A DNA stretch of 64,000 nt from Alcanivorax sp. S6407 (GTDB taxonomy: Bacteria; Pseudomonadota; Gammaproteobacteria; Pseudomonadales; Alcanivoracaceae), in assembly GCF_023016115.1 (NCBI RefSeq), contig NZ_JALKBH010000003.1, positions 62,001 through 126,000 of the forward strand, read 5' to 3'. Of the stretch, positions 31,179-39,212 are shown one piece after another (positions within the stretch are counted from its first letter, which is position 1; each line of letters starts with the position of its first letter). The translations under genes and the position numbers were made by a program. The notes under the pieces were generated by a model. That model had not been told where the DNA came from and made no database searches. It saw only the letters and a list, made by a program, of their open reading frames with translations.

Positions 31179-31775
31179 TCATGCCGCCTCATCAGCAAAC
31201 TGGTGATAAAGGTGACGCAGCACTTTTTCCTCAAGTGACCACAGCAGCTTCATCACATCATCAGAGCGCTCTTGCCAGGCATCAGCAAACTGGCTTTTAC
31301 CAATCCCCGCCACCGCCGCTTTACTGCGCACCGTCAGCTTGGCCTGGCCAGATCCCTTGCAGCGATCGCATTCCACCCAGCTGGATTCCACCGCCTTCAG
31401 TTTTCCGCTGGCACGCTTTACGGGCTTCTGTTGCCACACACTGCCGCGACCAACGCAGTGGCTACAGCGCATCGGGTGGACCAGCTCAAACACGCACAGC
31501 TGCGCCAACCCTTCGCAGTAATCCTTCTTCCAGCCATTGCGATCGCACCGCCGCTGAAATTCATCGCGTACCCACACCGCTAGATCCAACTGCGCCTGGT
31601 TGTCATCGCAGAACTTGGCACGTCCCACCAGAGCAGCCTCAAGCGGCAGCCTGCCCATGCCCAGGGCGCCCGCCACATCCACTGGACGAATCGCCACAGG
31701 CCCACTGCCGAAGCCCGCACCATCAATGAGTAAACCCTTGGCCGTCATCTTTCCCAGCAACCGGATCGGATTCAT
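31179..31775 (-). CDS. Q-like late antitermination protein
   Basis: A 198-residue protein with two CxxCxGxG-type zinc motifs (MRCSHCVGRGSVWQQ and ECDRCKGSGQAKL) in the middle of a helical protein, as in Q proteins of phage 82/21 type. The location, last gene of the early leftward operon and directly before two terminators and the lysis genes, is that of Q. ATG 31775 has the good ribosome site AGGGGAG; an earlier ATG would be 31838. Q joins RNA polymerase at the late promoter and lets it read through terminators such as those at 31032, 22795 and 19101. Confidence 0.75.
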   Translation of the reverse strand: MNPIRLLGKMTAKGLLIDGAGFGSGPVAIRPVDVAGALGMGRLPLEAALVGRAKFCDDNQAQLDLAVWVRDEFQRRCDRNGWKKDYCEGLAQLCVFELVHPMRCSHCVGRGSVWQQKPVKRASGKLKAVESSWVECDRCKGSGQAKLTVRSKAAVAGIGKSQFADAWQERSDDVMKLLWSLEEKVLRHLYHQFADEAA

Positions 31776-31833
31776 AACACTCCCCTGTCCATTTCCTGTT
31801 TGTTCAACGTGGAACACCCTGTTTTTGGCTGCC

Positions 31834-32063
31834 GACACCTGAATTTTAGGTGTCTGGTTAGGTGTCTAGCCGTAACTCTCTGAATTGCCTTACTGTTTTA
31901 TCTATTTCCGACACCTAGACACCTAGACACATGAATTACACATGCGCATGCGTGCCTGCGCGCACCTGCGCACGAGGGCCGTTTTTATCCGTCTAGGCGT
32001 CTAGGCCAGTAACCATGCGCACTACAGCTGTCGGCCAGCTGTCGGCGCAGGTGTCTAGGTGTC
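31834..32063. repeat. iteron-like AGGTGTC repeats, candidate replication origin
   Basis: Seven perfect AGGTGTC/GACACCT copies (31834, 31848, 31860, 31910, 31918, 32049, 32057) and one variant AGGCGTC (31995) in 230 nt between the Q-like and helicase genes. Two pairs are spaced 8 nt and one 12 nt. The first two copies form an inverted repeat. The centre holds an alternating purine-pyrimidine stretch (about 31938-31974). Placement next to primase and helicase fits a phage origin. Confidence 0.65.
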
Positions 32064-32075
32064 GGATAAACACGA

Positions 32076-33509
32076 TCATGCGGCCACCTCACGGAACCAT
32101 TCACCCTGGGCAGCAGCATGAAACGCCCTCGCCTGCTCACCCAGCTGATCAACGTAGCCAGGCATATCACGGCCCTTATAAACCTCAGGCGGCACCCAGA
32201 GGCGCACCGTCTTCTTGGGGGTCATATCCTTGGGGATGGAAACGTCACGACGCTCTTGCTTCATCACGCGCTTCAAATCAGCAGCCAGATCACGCTGCCG
32301 CCGCTTGTATTCGTTATTGCGTTCACACCACCGCACAAATACATGCCACAGGTCAGCAGACGCCACAGCGCCATAGGGCAGGCCCAACTCGCCATCCTTC
32401 CACAGCTTGTGGAAATACAGCGCCGTACTCATCCCCATCTCTACCAGGCCTTCTTTTTCCTCGCTCAAGGGCGGCCGGGTCCAGGTACCAAAGTCACCAA
32501 GATCCAGCGATAACAGGTACTGGAAAAAACACCCCACACCATCACCATGGATCTCTTCAAACAACAACTGGAAGTAATCCGCCCCAGGCACATCATCGGC
32601 ATAAAGCACCATGTACCGGCGATCACCCTGATCAAGCAGCAAAGGCACCGTCTCGTTTGAGAGGAACACCATGTTCATGTGGTTCGATTCCACCCGTTCA
32701 GGCGCGTGCTTCTCATTGATCCGCACGGTTTTCCCGGTCACCAGGTGCTTCAGCTGCCCCTTGTAATGGCTCTTTTCTGCCCGGCTCACCACTTCCTCTG
32801 CCAGAGCGAAGCACTTGCCTGCCTGCCATCCGGTAAACTGGCTTTCCAGCTGGGCCTGCCCGATCGTGGTCGCAGCATCGCCATAAATCGGCATTACCAC
32901 GTTTTCCCACACCGCGCTTTTACCCGGCCCCTCAGCACCAAACATCACCACACTGGTATCCATCTTGGCGCCAGGGTACTGCAGCGGGTAAGCAATCCAA
33001 CGCATCAACCAGCTGAACATCTCATTGCGGCTACCACACAACTTCCAGAAGTGCTCAATAATCCGCTTGCAACCGGCTTCACCCTTCGGGTTCGGTTCAA
33101 CACCAAAGCCCCTCCAGAGATTTACCCAGTCCTTACCCAAATCTCGGCCAGGTTCAAACTTCAGCCCGTACACAATTTTCCGGCTGGGGCTATCCTCCCA
33201 GCTTTTGAACAACTCCCTGCCCACCGCATGCCGCAAATGAGATAGCCGCATGTAGATCTGGTTTCGGGAGTCCCAAACCATATCCGTGCCGTAGACCAGC
33301 ATGCAGTGCTGCACCAACCCGGACTTGTTCCATTTGGTACCACCCCCCTCGCCCCCTTGCGCGTGACCGCGCTCTTCAGGAGTGGGCGCGGGAGAGGACG
33401 GTTCTTCTGTGTCATTGGCAGCCAGGGCCTGCTTCAGCCCCTCTTCCATCTGCCGCTTCGCCTCGCGCTTACCTTCCTGCTGCGCGAGATCATTCCAATC
33501 TCCATACAT
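32076..33509 (-). CDS. SF3-type replicative helicase (DUF5906-like)
   Basis: A 477-residue ATPase. Walker A is GAEGPGKS (191-198), followed by QFTGWQAGKCFALAEEVVSR (Walker B-like with Glu pair) and NHMNMVFLSNE, the sensor motif of superfamily 3 helicases of phage D5/primase-helicase type. ATG 33509 overlaps the primase TGA (TGATG), so translation is coupled. The C-terminus has a winged-helix-like region. It should unwind DNA at the adjacent candidate origin. Confidence 0.85.
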   Translation of the reverse strand: MYGDWNDLAQQEGKREAKRQMEEGLKQALAANDTEEPSSPAPTPEERGHAQGGEGGGTKWNKSGLVQHCMLVYGTDMVWDSRNQIYMRLSHLRHAVGRELFKSWEDSPSRKIVYGLKFEPGRDLGKDWVNLWRGFGVEPNPKGEAGCKRIIEHFWKLCGSRNEMFSWLMRWIAYPLQYPGAKMDTSVVMFGAEGPGKSAVWENVVMPIYGDAATTIGQAQLESQFTGWQAGKCFALAEEVVSRAEKSHYKGQLKHLVTGKTVRINEKHAPERVESNHMNMVFLSNETVPLLLDQGDRRYMVLYADDVPGADYFQLLFEEIHGDGVGCFFQYLLSLDLGDFGTWTRPPLSEEKEGLVEMGMSTALYFHKLWKDGELGLPYGAVASADLWHVFVRWCERNNEYKRRQRDLAADLKRVMKQERRDVSIPKDMTPKKTVRLWVPPEVYKGRDMPGYVDQLGEQARAFHAAAQGEWFREVAA

Positions 33510-34564
33510 CAGGCAGCATCCTTCTTCGGGAAACTCGGCACCAGAATCACACCGCCAAAGGCCTCCTGGCACTTCAACGCCGCATCCTGCCCTGCACGCT
33601 TGCCGTTCTTCGGGTCTGGCTTATCGTTGTCTGCCAGCCAGATCGGCGTCTTGTCCACCAGCATGCTGGCCTTGTGCATCTCAGCCGCAACCGCCTTCAT
33701 GTTCCCTGAATCGAAACAGCAGACCACGGGATAACCACTACCCAGTTCATAGGCGGTAGCCGCGGTGGCATAGCCCTCAGCAAAGCCCACCAGCTGCGCA
33801 CCCTCCAGACTGCCCAGCACATGGAACAGGCCCTTCTTGCGGCCATACTTCGGGAACAGCTTGGTGCCCTGCTCGTTTACCGTCTGGATGGACCACACCA
33901 TGCCCTGGGTATCACACAACGGTACCGCGATGGCGCCACTCTTGAGCAGCTGGAAGGAAATATGCTCCGGGCGAGGATTCGGCAAAGAATTGAAAAAGGC
34001 CCGTATCTCGGGCCCTAGCTTTATCTCACAGGTCTGCGCCTGGTCATCGATCACCAGCAGCACCGCATTGCGGAAAAACCGCACACCATGCGCCCCCACC
34101 CCTTTCTTGCCGAGGTAAGCACTCTTGCCCATGGTTTCGGTGTGCCGCTCCCAAACGGTATGACATGCCGAGGCAACGGCATCCTGCATGGCCATGGATC
34201 GGGCTTCATCCGCCTCGATCTCGGCTTGCCGCTCGCGACGCCGCGCTTCATGCGCATCACTCAGCTGCCGCTTTTCTTCCACGGTGAGCTCACGTTTCGG
34301 GCGATCCCAGCCGCCATCCTTCGCCAGCTTGATCAGCGTACCGATCGAGTAATGCCCCGGCTTAGCACTGCGCCAGGTAGCCCTGCAGGCCCCCTTGTCA
34401 TAGGACTGCCCCTGCTGGCTCCAGCTTTCGAACATATCCCATCCAGCATCGCCGTATTCATTCTTCAGGGCCCCAGCAATGGAAAACCAGGTATCCCGAT
34501 CGCAATTGGCATCGATGTAGAGCAGAGCCTGCTCGGCTTCATGGATAGGTAGCGGATCAGACAT
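33509..34564 (-). CDS. phage primase with PriCT and Toprim domains
   Basis: A 351-residue protein. The N-terminal part (HEAEQALLYIDANCDRDTWF, residues 9-28, and SIGTLIKLAKDGGWDRPKR) is PriCT-like. The C-terminal Toprim has QLVGFAEGYATAATAYELG with catalytic Glu and PIWLADND with the DxD metal ligands. No zinc finger is visible. It makes primers for the replisome with the SF3 helicase. ATG 34564 follows a strong GGAGG site; upstream in-frame ATGs are not used by homologues of this type. Confidence 0.85.
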   Translation of the reverse strand: MSDPLPIHEAEQALLYIDANCDRDTWFSIAGALKNEYGDAGWDMFESWSQQGQSYDKGACRATWRSAKPGHYSIGTLIKLAKDGGWDRPKRELTVEEKRQLSDAHEARRRERQAEIEADEARSMAMQDAVASACHTVWERHTETMGKSAYLGKKGVGAHGVRFFRNAVLLVIDDQAQTCEIKLGPEIRAFFNSLPNPRPEHISFQLLKSGAIAVPLCDTQGMVWSIQTVNEQGTKLFPKYGRKKGLFHVLGSLEGAQLVGFAEGYATAATAYELGSGYPVVCCFDSGNMKAVAAEMHKASMLVDKTPIWLADNDKPDPKNGKRAGQDAALKCQEAFGGVILVPSFPKKDAA

Positions 34565-34812
34565 GCAGCACCTCCGAAAACTTGCGCTGATGATCAACCG
34601 GAGTTCCCGGATTACGAACAGGCGGCAATCCCGCACCACGCGCCGGCGGTTCAGCAGGAGGGTCCTTGGGCGGTATTTGGGAATTACCCTTTCTACGCTT
34701 ACGAAAAGGCCAGAAGAAGGCGGCAGCTTCCACCATGCTACGATTGAGTTCACCACAAACAACAACCCACAAGAGAGGAAGCCACCATAAAAAGTGGCGG
34801 CAAAACAAAGTC

Positions 34813-35046
34813 ATGAAACCAAAAGAATGGATCAAAACACGCTGGGAAAATCTGAAAAATAAATACTGGGATACGAAACCAAGGTACGACGCGGAAATGA
34901 TAAGCATGGGAGAAGACGTACCCTGGCTCAGGCAGCAATGGGAACGCTTACAAAAGGCCAATAACGGGAATTGGCCACTAAATGCTGCTAAGTGGACGCT
35001 ATTACTCATCGCCGGGGGGCTCCTGCTCAAGGCTTTGGGAATCTGA
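34813..35046 (+). CDS. small C-terminally anchored membrane protein, antisense to early operon
   Basis: A 77-residue frame on the opposite strand to the replication operon: MKPKEWIKTRWENLKNKYWD, then a charged helix and a C-terminal membrane segment (WTLLLIAGGLLLKALGI). It has no strong ribosome site, but composition is protein-like and AT-rich relative to surrounding genes. Its 3' end overlaps the small gene at 35002 tail to tail. Possibly a lysogen-expressed accessory gene. Confidence 0.45.
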   Translation: MKPKEWIKTRWENLKNKYWDTKPRYDAEMISMGEDVPWLRQQWERLQKANNGNWPLNAAKWTLLLIAGGLLLKALGI

Positions 35047-35283
35047 AATCCTGTCCTCTTCCAAAAGCCGCAGAATCTTACCGACAAACTCAATACGCTG
35101 AGCCTTGCTTTGATCAGGATCAAACCTGAAATAACATCGCGGATAGTCCGCATTGAGCATGAACACCTGCCCAGGTTTTCGCGCTTTCTTCTTACAATCA
35201 AGATACCCACGAGCAAGGCCTAGAACGTAAAAAATCCCAATCCATACCCCTCCCGCTATGAATGCAATCGATAAATCCGACAT
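35002..35283 (-). CDS. small membrane protein after CII-like gene
   Basis: A 93-residue protein with an N-terminal membrane helix (LSIAFIAGGVWIGIFYVLGL) and a charged cytosolic tail. ATG 35283 overlaps the TGA of the CII-like gene (TGATG), so it is part of the early operon. No family recognised. Confidence 0.6.
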   Translation of the reverse strand: MSDLSIAFIAGGVWIGIFYVLGLARGYLDCKKKARKPGQVFMLNADYPRCYFRFDPDQSKAQRIEFVGKILRLLEEDRISDSQSLEQEPPGDE

Positions 35284-35780
35284 CACTCACCCCCAAAGCA
35301 ACGGGCCGCTTCCACCAGGCTGAACCCGGACTGACAAAGGCGGTGCAGACTCTTTTCCAGCACCGCCAGTTCGTCCTGGTCCACCTTCCCATCGGCCAGC
35401 GCATCGCGTACATCACTGGTCATCTTGCCTACTCGGCTCACCAGATCGGCCAGGCCGCTGAACAGCTCCGACTCCTCTGCCCCTTCCAGCTTCGGCATGG
35501 GTAACCAGACACAACCGGTGATCAGCGACAGCGCATCCAGAATCTGATCCAGATCCCCATGGTCACGAGCGTACTCCGTGATCAGCTCGAACTGATGGAG
35601 TGTTGGATTGCGATCGGGATCGTTGAGGGCAAGGTTGTTGTAGAGCTGCTGGGGGTTCAGATCGTAAGTGACAGCGATCTTCTTGATGTTCTGGCGCTTG
35701 GCCGTCATGGACAGAGCAGTTTTCAGGTCGGGCAAGGTGCTCTGAGCAAGCTCGACGCGGCTCATACGTGAAGTCTTCAT
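35283..35780 (-). CDS. CII-like phage regulator (Phage_CP76 type)
   Basis: A 165-residue protein beginning MKTSRMSRVELAQSTLPDLK. Residues 20-60 (IKKIAVTYDLNPQQLYNNLA, then RNPTLHQFELITEYAR) match the N-terminal DNA-binding part of CP76/CII regulators in P2- and Pseudomonas-type phages. It is the second gene after Cro, the classical CII slot, and would act on lysogeny promoters. ATG 35780 follows GGGAGAGAG. The acidic helical C-terminus probably oligomerises. Confidence 0.75.
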   Translation of the reverse strand: MKTSRMSRVELAQSTLPDLKTALSMTAKRQNIKKIAVTYDLNPQQLYNNLALNDPDRNPTLHQFELITEYARDHGDLDQILDALSLITGCVWLPMPKLEGAEESELFSGLADLVSRVGKMTSDVRDALADGKVDQDELAVLEKSLHRLCQSGFSLVEAARCFGGE

Positions 35781-35841
35781 GTGGAAACTCTCTCCCGGGT
35801 TTCTCTCAACAGGCGGCCTCGCCGCCCCTATTCTGGAATCG

Positions 35842-36069
35842 TTAGGCGGCGGATTTACCGGTCTCAAGAAGACCGAAATGCCGAAAGACGTCGTCCAGGG
35901 AAACCTCCCCAGATGACTCTACAGAAAGCGCTTTCATTAACGCCGGTCTGGGAATACGTGTTGCGCCTTTAATGTGCCCTCGCAGGTATTTTCCTGTAGT
36001 GCCACACCTCCCGGCATAAGCATCTTGCTCAGCCTCTGTGAGGCCATCGATATATTCGTAAAGGGTCAT
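35842..36069 (-). CDS. Cro-like (YdaS-type) repressor
   Basis: A 75-residue protein with a helix-turn-helix (EQDAYAGRCGTTGKYLRGHI, residues 14-33) of the YdaS/Cro class. The gene is divergent from the CI gene and shares operators with it. A strong promoter lies directly upstream. It should repress the CI promoter and early genes. Its 3' end extends beyond the CII-like start by no coding overlap with the chosen 35780 start. Confidence 0.82.
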   Translation of the reverse strand: MTLYEYIDGLTEAEQDAYAGRCGTTGKYLRGHIKGATRIPRPALMKALSVESSGEVSLDDVFRHFGLLETGKSAA

Positions 36070-36089
36070 GGTCGCCTCCTAATACCAAA

Positions 36090-36118
36090 AATATAACCTT
36101 TTAGGTTATGTGCATCAA
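36090..36118 (-). promoter_or_regulatory. leftward early promoter (PR-like)
   Basis: On the - strand TTGATG, a 17-nt spacer and TATATT lie before the Cro-like gene. The first operator (36093-36109) covers the -10 and spacer, and the second (36117-36133) touches the -35, so CI binding would block it. Confidence 0.8.
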
Positions 36119-36149
36119 CACCTTTTTGGTTGTTCACCAGAAAGGTTAT
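36093..36149. promoter_or_regulatory. three CI/Cro operators
   Basis: Sites of the form ATAACC-N5-GGTTAT: 36093-36109 (perfect, ATAACCTTTTAGGTTAT), 36117-36133 (AACACC...GGTTGT) and 36133-36149 (TTCACC...GGTTAT). Spacing and grading resemble the OR region of lambdoid phages. Confidence 0.85.
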
Positions 36150-36184
36150 TTGCTGGGACAATGGCAACACTTATTGGAGGGGTC

Positions 36185-36850
36185 ATGGATTCCAAAACTA
36201 TTCGGTATAAGAACACTCGGCAGCTTGTTCACTCTGTGGGAGGAGTTTCAGCATTTGCTGAAAGACTTAGCAAACAACAATCCCAGGTGAGCGCATTTGC
36301 AGGCGAGAAACCGGTAAAAGGAATCGGCCCTAAGATCGCCCGGCAAATAGAATCAGCTTTCGGGAAGCCTAACGGCTGGCTGGACATACCCCATCAAGAC
36401 TTATGGGAGGGCCTGACTAACATTGCGGAGCCCCCATCCACTTATGGCAACACCAGGACAGCCCCAGTTATCAGCTGGGTCCAAGCTGGGGAATGGACCG
36501 AAGCCATTGATATTTATCAACCTGGCTACGGAGATAGCTATGAGTCCGTTTCCGACCAATCCTCGCCTAACGTGTTCTGGTTAAAGGTTGTTGGCGATAG
36601 CATGACCGCTCCGTCCGGTTTAAGCATTCCTGAAGGGCATCTCATTCTGGTTGATCCAGATAAAGACCCCATAAACGGAAACCTAGTTGTCGCAAAGCTA
36701 GAAGAAAGCCAGGAAGTAACCTTCAAAAAGCTTGTCATTGATGCAGGACAGAAATACCTAAAGCCCCTTAATCCCAACTACAAGACATTGCCCATCAACG
36801 GTAATTGCCGAATCGTTGGCGTCGTCACGGAGGCGAAGGTTAAGCTGTGA
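36185..36850 (+). CDS. CI-type repressor with S24 peptidase domain
   Basis: A 221-residue repressor. The N-terminal helix-turn-helix (TRQLVHSVGGVSAFAERLSK, 11-30) reads the ATAACC operators. The C-terminal S24 domain has cleavage bond Ala101-Gly102 (WVQAGEW), Ser139 (VVGDSMTAPSG) and Lys181 (VTFKKLVI). All catalytic residues are intact, so RecA-mediated self-cleavage and SOS induction are expected. ATG 36185 has a strong TTGGAGGGG site. The next gene, a zinc-ribbon protein, follows after 32 nt with no terminator and should be co-expressed in the lysogen. Confidence 0.92.
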   Translation: MDSKTIRYKNTRQLVHSVGGVSAFAERLSKQQSQVSAFAGEKPVKGIGPKIARQIESAFGKPNGWLDIPHQDLWEGLTNIAEPPSTYGNTRTAPVISWVQAGEWTEAIDIYQPGYGDSYESVSDQSSPNVFWLKVVGDSMTAPSGLSIPEGHLILVDPDKDPINGNLVVAKLEESQEVTFKKLVIDAGQKYLKPLNPNYKTLPINGNCRIVGVVTEAKVKL

Positions 36851-36882
36851 GGTAGACCCAAATTCGCCACAAGGAGGAAATA

Positions 36883-37548
36883 ATGGCGCTAATAAAATGT
36901 AAGGAATGCGGTAAAGAGATTAGCAAATCAGCCAAAAGCTGCCCTCACTGCGGAGCGCCGGCTGATAAAGCAAAAGGCGGATTTAACCTTGCCAAGTTCA
37001 TGGTGGTCTTACTTGGAGCCGTCTTTATCATTTCTCTCTTTAATGATGAACCAACTACAAACACAAGAACCCCGGCCACCACATCAACAACACCAAAGCC
37101 CCCTCCAAAGAAATGGGATTACTATGAATCCCAGAACCCGGTTGATGACACAATCACCAACTCTTTCATTCTTTCACCTGACTCAGGGCAAAACTACAAG
37201 GGCACTTTCGACCTTGTTGTACGCTGCAAATCCAATAAAACTGAACTCTACGTCAAATGGCATGACTACCTTGGCGATGACTCCAGCAGTGTTTATGAGG
37301 ACTGGAAAAACGTTATTGTCCGCGTAGGGGATTCCAAGGCGGTTACTCAGCGATGGAGCATATCGACAGATAAAACAGCCACATTTGCAAGCAGTGCCAT
37401 CCCTCTACTGAAGAAGATTGCAAATGCAGACAAGCTGCTACTGCAAACAACCCCTTACAATGAGAATCCTGCGCAAGCTATTTACGACACAAAGGGCCTG
37501 GAAGAGCCCATCTCGAAGATAGCAAAACGCTGCAACTGGAAACTCTAA
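36883..37548 (+). CDS. zinc-ribbon membrane protein with VasI-like domain, CI-linked
   Basis: A 221-residue protein. A zinc ribbon comes first (Cys6, Cys9, Cys20, Cys23; IKCKECGKEISKSAKSCPHC), then one membrane helix (about 34-53) and a Thr/Pro linker. The external domain (residues 75-221) has LYVKWHDYLGDDSSSVYEDW and closes with GLEEPISKIAKRCNWKL, recalling the VasI family linked to type VI secretion. Topology: ribbon in cytosol, domain in periplasm. It shares the CI transcript, so it is a lysogenic conversion gene, possibly for superinfection exclusion. AT-rich. VasI similarity is from memory and should be treated as tentative. Confidence 0.7.
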   Translation: MALIKCKECGKEISKSAKSCPHCGAPADKAKGGFNLAKFMVVLLGAVFIISLFNDEPTTNTRTPATTSTTPKPPPKKWDYYESQNPVDDTITNSFILSPDSGQNYKGTFDLVVRCKSNKTELYVKWHDYLGDDSSSVYEDWKNVIVRVGDSKAVTQRWSISTDKTATFASSAIPLLKKIANADKLLLQTTPYNENPAQAIYDTKGLEEPISKIAKRCNWKL

Positions 37549-37572
37549 GCCCCAGCAATACACCCCACACCC

Positions 37573-37598
37573 AGCCGGCATTTTCTTTGCCGGCTTTT
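37573..37598 (+). terminator. terminator of CI/zinc-ribbon transcript
   Basis: Stem AGCCGGCA / TGCCGGCT followed by TTT. It ends the + strand lysogenic transcript before the second operator cluster. Confidence 0.8.
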
Positions 37599-37612
37599 GA
37601 CTTCCGACAAAT

Positions 37613-37672
37613 ATAACCTTTTTGGTGTTGCCATGATAACAACCTTTATGGTTATATAACCATATTGGTTAA
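37613..37672. promoter_or_regulatory. second operator cluster and rightward early promoter
   Basis: Three more sites of the CI operator form: 37613-37629 (ATAACC...GGTGTT), 37639-37655 (ACAACC...GGTTAT) and 37656-37672 (ATAACC...GGTTAA), the last two abutting. TTGCCA (37628) and TTATAT (37652) with 18-nt spacing form a + strand promoter overlapped by the operators. This is the PL/OL equivalent. Confidence 0.8.
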
Positions 37673-37690
37673 GTCAGATGGAGTCAAGCA

Positions 37691-37888
37691 ATGTCAATCC
37701 ACATCCACCCCACTGCCGCCAACCCGGCAGACCTGCACCGCCTTCAAGTGCAAACCGGCATGGTGGCCGTCATCAGCGGCAAGCGCGCTGACCTGGTAAG
37801 CGCTGGCGAATTCGCCAACCGCCGTCAGAGCAGCCAGCGCACCACCGGCCACAACTTCACCCACGACGACGGCCCCTCTGCGGCCTGA
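37691..37888 (+). CDS. small early protein
   Basis: A 65-residue polar protein, MSIHIHPTAANPADLHRLQV onward, first gene of the rightward early operon. No domain recognised. In lambdoid phages this position often holds kil- or N-like small proteins. Its C-terminus is basic and Ser/Thr-rich (FANRRQSSQRTTGHNFT), which could fit RNA binding, but this is only a suggestion. Confidence 0.6.
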   Translation: MSIHIHPTAANPADLHRLQVQTGMVAVISGKRADLVSAGEFANRRQSSQRTTGHNFTHDDGPSAA

Positions 37889-37901
37889 TCGGGTGACAGC
37901 C

Positions 37902-38132
37902 ATGACCAGCATCCCAGCACGCATTCACAACGCCCAGCGCGCCTTCAAGCGCCTGCAGCCCACTGCCGACATGGATCAGGCCATGGTACGCAGCGGCCGC
38001 CTGCTGGACCGCTACATGGCCGAACTACCCGTGAGCAACCAGACGCTCACCGCCCGGGCACGCATCACCGAAGCCGCTGACCAGTACATCCAGCGATGCC
38101 GCCGGAAACACACAGGGAGTAACGCCGCATGA
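37902..38132 (+). CDS. small helical early protein
   Basis: A 76-residue basic helical protein (MTSIPARIHNAQRAFKRLQP). ATG 37902 chosen; a GTG nine bases earlier is possible. Overlaps the next gene by four bases. No known family. Confidence 0.55.
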   Translation: MTSIPARIHNAQRAFKRLQPTADMDQAMVRSGRLLDRYMAELPVSNQTLTARARITEAADQYIQRCRRKHTGSNAA

Positions 38133-38380
38133 GACTCACCATGCAGAACGAAAGGGAATTGCGCGCAGCGATCCGGGGCGCGGGGTCTGAGATCAGCAGC
38201 AACAAACTGATCCGGGTGCATGGCATCACCCTCACCGTGGCTGTTGCCAAGCAGGCCGATACCACCGCTGTGACCATCTACCCGGCCAGCGACCCCAGCA
38301 ACGTGATCTACCACGGCACCGGCACAGCAGGCGCCTGCTATGCGGATGCAGCTGATGCGATTGAGGGAGCCATCGTATGA
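38129..38380 (+). CDS. small early protein
   Basis: An 83-residue protein, MRLTMQNERELRAAIRGAGS onward, with an alternating alpha/beta pattern (LIRVHGITLTVAVAKQADTT). It overlaps both neighbours (ATGA) in the early operon. Function unknown. Confidence 0.6.
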   Translation: MRLTMQNERELRAAIRGAGSEISSNKLIRVHGITLTVAVAKQADTTAVTIYPASDPSNVIYHGTGTAGACYADAADAIEGAIV

Positions 38381-38646
38381 AGACGATCTCAGAGCGCAGC
38401 GCCCACACCCTGGCGACGCTTTACCTCATTGAAGACGCCCTGCCCCTCGGGGAATGCAATGGCCGTTACCAGCGCTCGTTCGCTGATGCCATCGCCCTGA
38501 AAGGGAAACCCATTCTGGAATACACGCTGGCCGAGCTGATCACGCTGGCAGAGCAACACCGTGAACAGTGGCTGGAAAGCGAGCGCTTCTGGCAGGCCGA
38601 ACACCAACACCTGGCCGACACCGGCGGACTGGAGTACACCCAATGA
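38377..38646 (+). CDS. small early protein
   Basis: An 89-residue acidic helical protein (LIEDALPLGECNGRYQRSFA, LAELITLAEQHREQWLESER). Starts by ATGA overlap, ends by overlap with the dNMP kinase gene. Function unknown. Confidence 0.6.
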   Translation: MKTISERSAHTLATLYLIEDALPLGECNGRYQRSFADAIALKGKPILEYTLAELITLAEQHREQWLESERFWQAEHQHLADTGGLEYTQ

Positions 38647-39212
38647 AAATCATCGCCTTCACTGGCCCCGGCGGGGCCGGAAAGAACACCGCCGCCCAGG
38701 CACTGGGTACCCTGTACCACACCGCAGAGGTGTCGTTTGCAGCCCCGCTGTATGAAATGGCAGCGGTAGCGCTGGGCCACACCGTGGAAGAGATTCACGC
38801 GCTCAAGCAGCAAGGCGATGAAGCCATCCGTGCCCTGCTGGAGCAGCTGGGCGATGCCGTCCGCAAGACCATCCGCGAGGACTACCTGATCGTGCGCCTG
38901 GTGGACACTCTGCGCGAACTGGAAGAGAGCCAGGACACTCCCGACCTGGCCGTGATCACCGACCTGCGCACCGAAGACGAAGCCTACTGGGTACGCGCCA
39001 TGCGCGGCCTGGTGATCCACGTCAGCCGCCCGGAAGGCACCAGTGACAGCCAGCACATCACCAACCGGCCCATCGTGTACGCCCAGGGCGACCAGTACCT
39101 GCTGAATAACGGCACCGAGGAAGACCTGAGCAAAACCGTCTGCGCGATCGTCAGGGCATGGATTGTTGCGAAAGAGTGCGCAAACCGGACTGAGCATCAG
39201 GGGGCGGCATGA
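38643..39212 (+). CDS. deoxynucleoside monophosphate kinase-like
   Basis: A 189-residue P-loop kinase: MKIIAFTGPGGAGKNTAAQA contains the Walker A GPGGAGKNT. Later LAVITDLRTEDEAYWVRAMR gives the D-x-R pair typical of dNMP kinases related to T4 gp1 and of the deoxynucleotide kinases of Pseudomonas phages. It would supply precursors for replication. Starts with TGA overlap at 38643. Confidence 0.78.
   Translation: MKIIAFTGPGGAGKNTAAQALGTLYHTAEVSFAAPLYEMAAVALGHTVEEIHALKQQGDEAIRALLEQLGDAVRKTIREDYLIVRLVDTLRELEESQDTPDLAVITDLRTEDEAYWVRAMRGLVIHVSRPEGTSDSQHITNRPIVYAQGDQYLLNNGTEEDLSKTVCAIVRAWIVAKECANRTEHQGAA

Noticed and set aside
34557..35216. 219-codon - strand frame spanning the end of the small genes upstream of primase
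   Set aside because: It overlaps two better supported frames, and its sequence is Phe/Ser-rich without a start signal.
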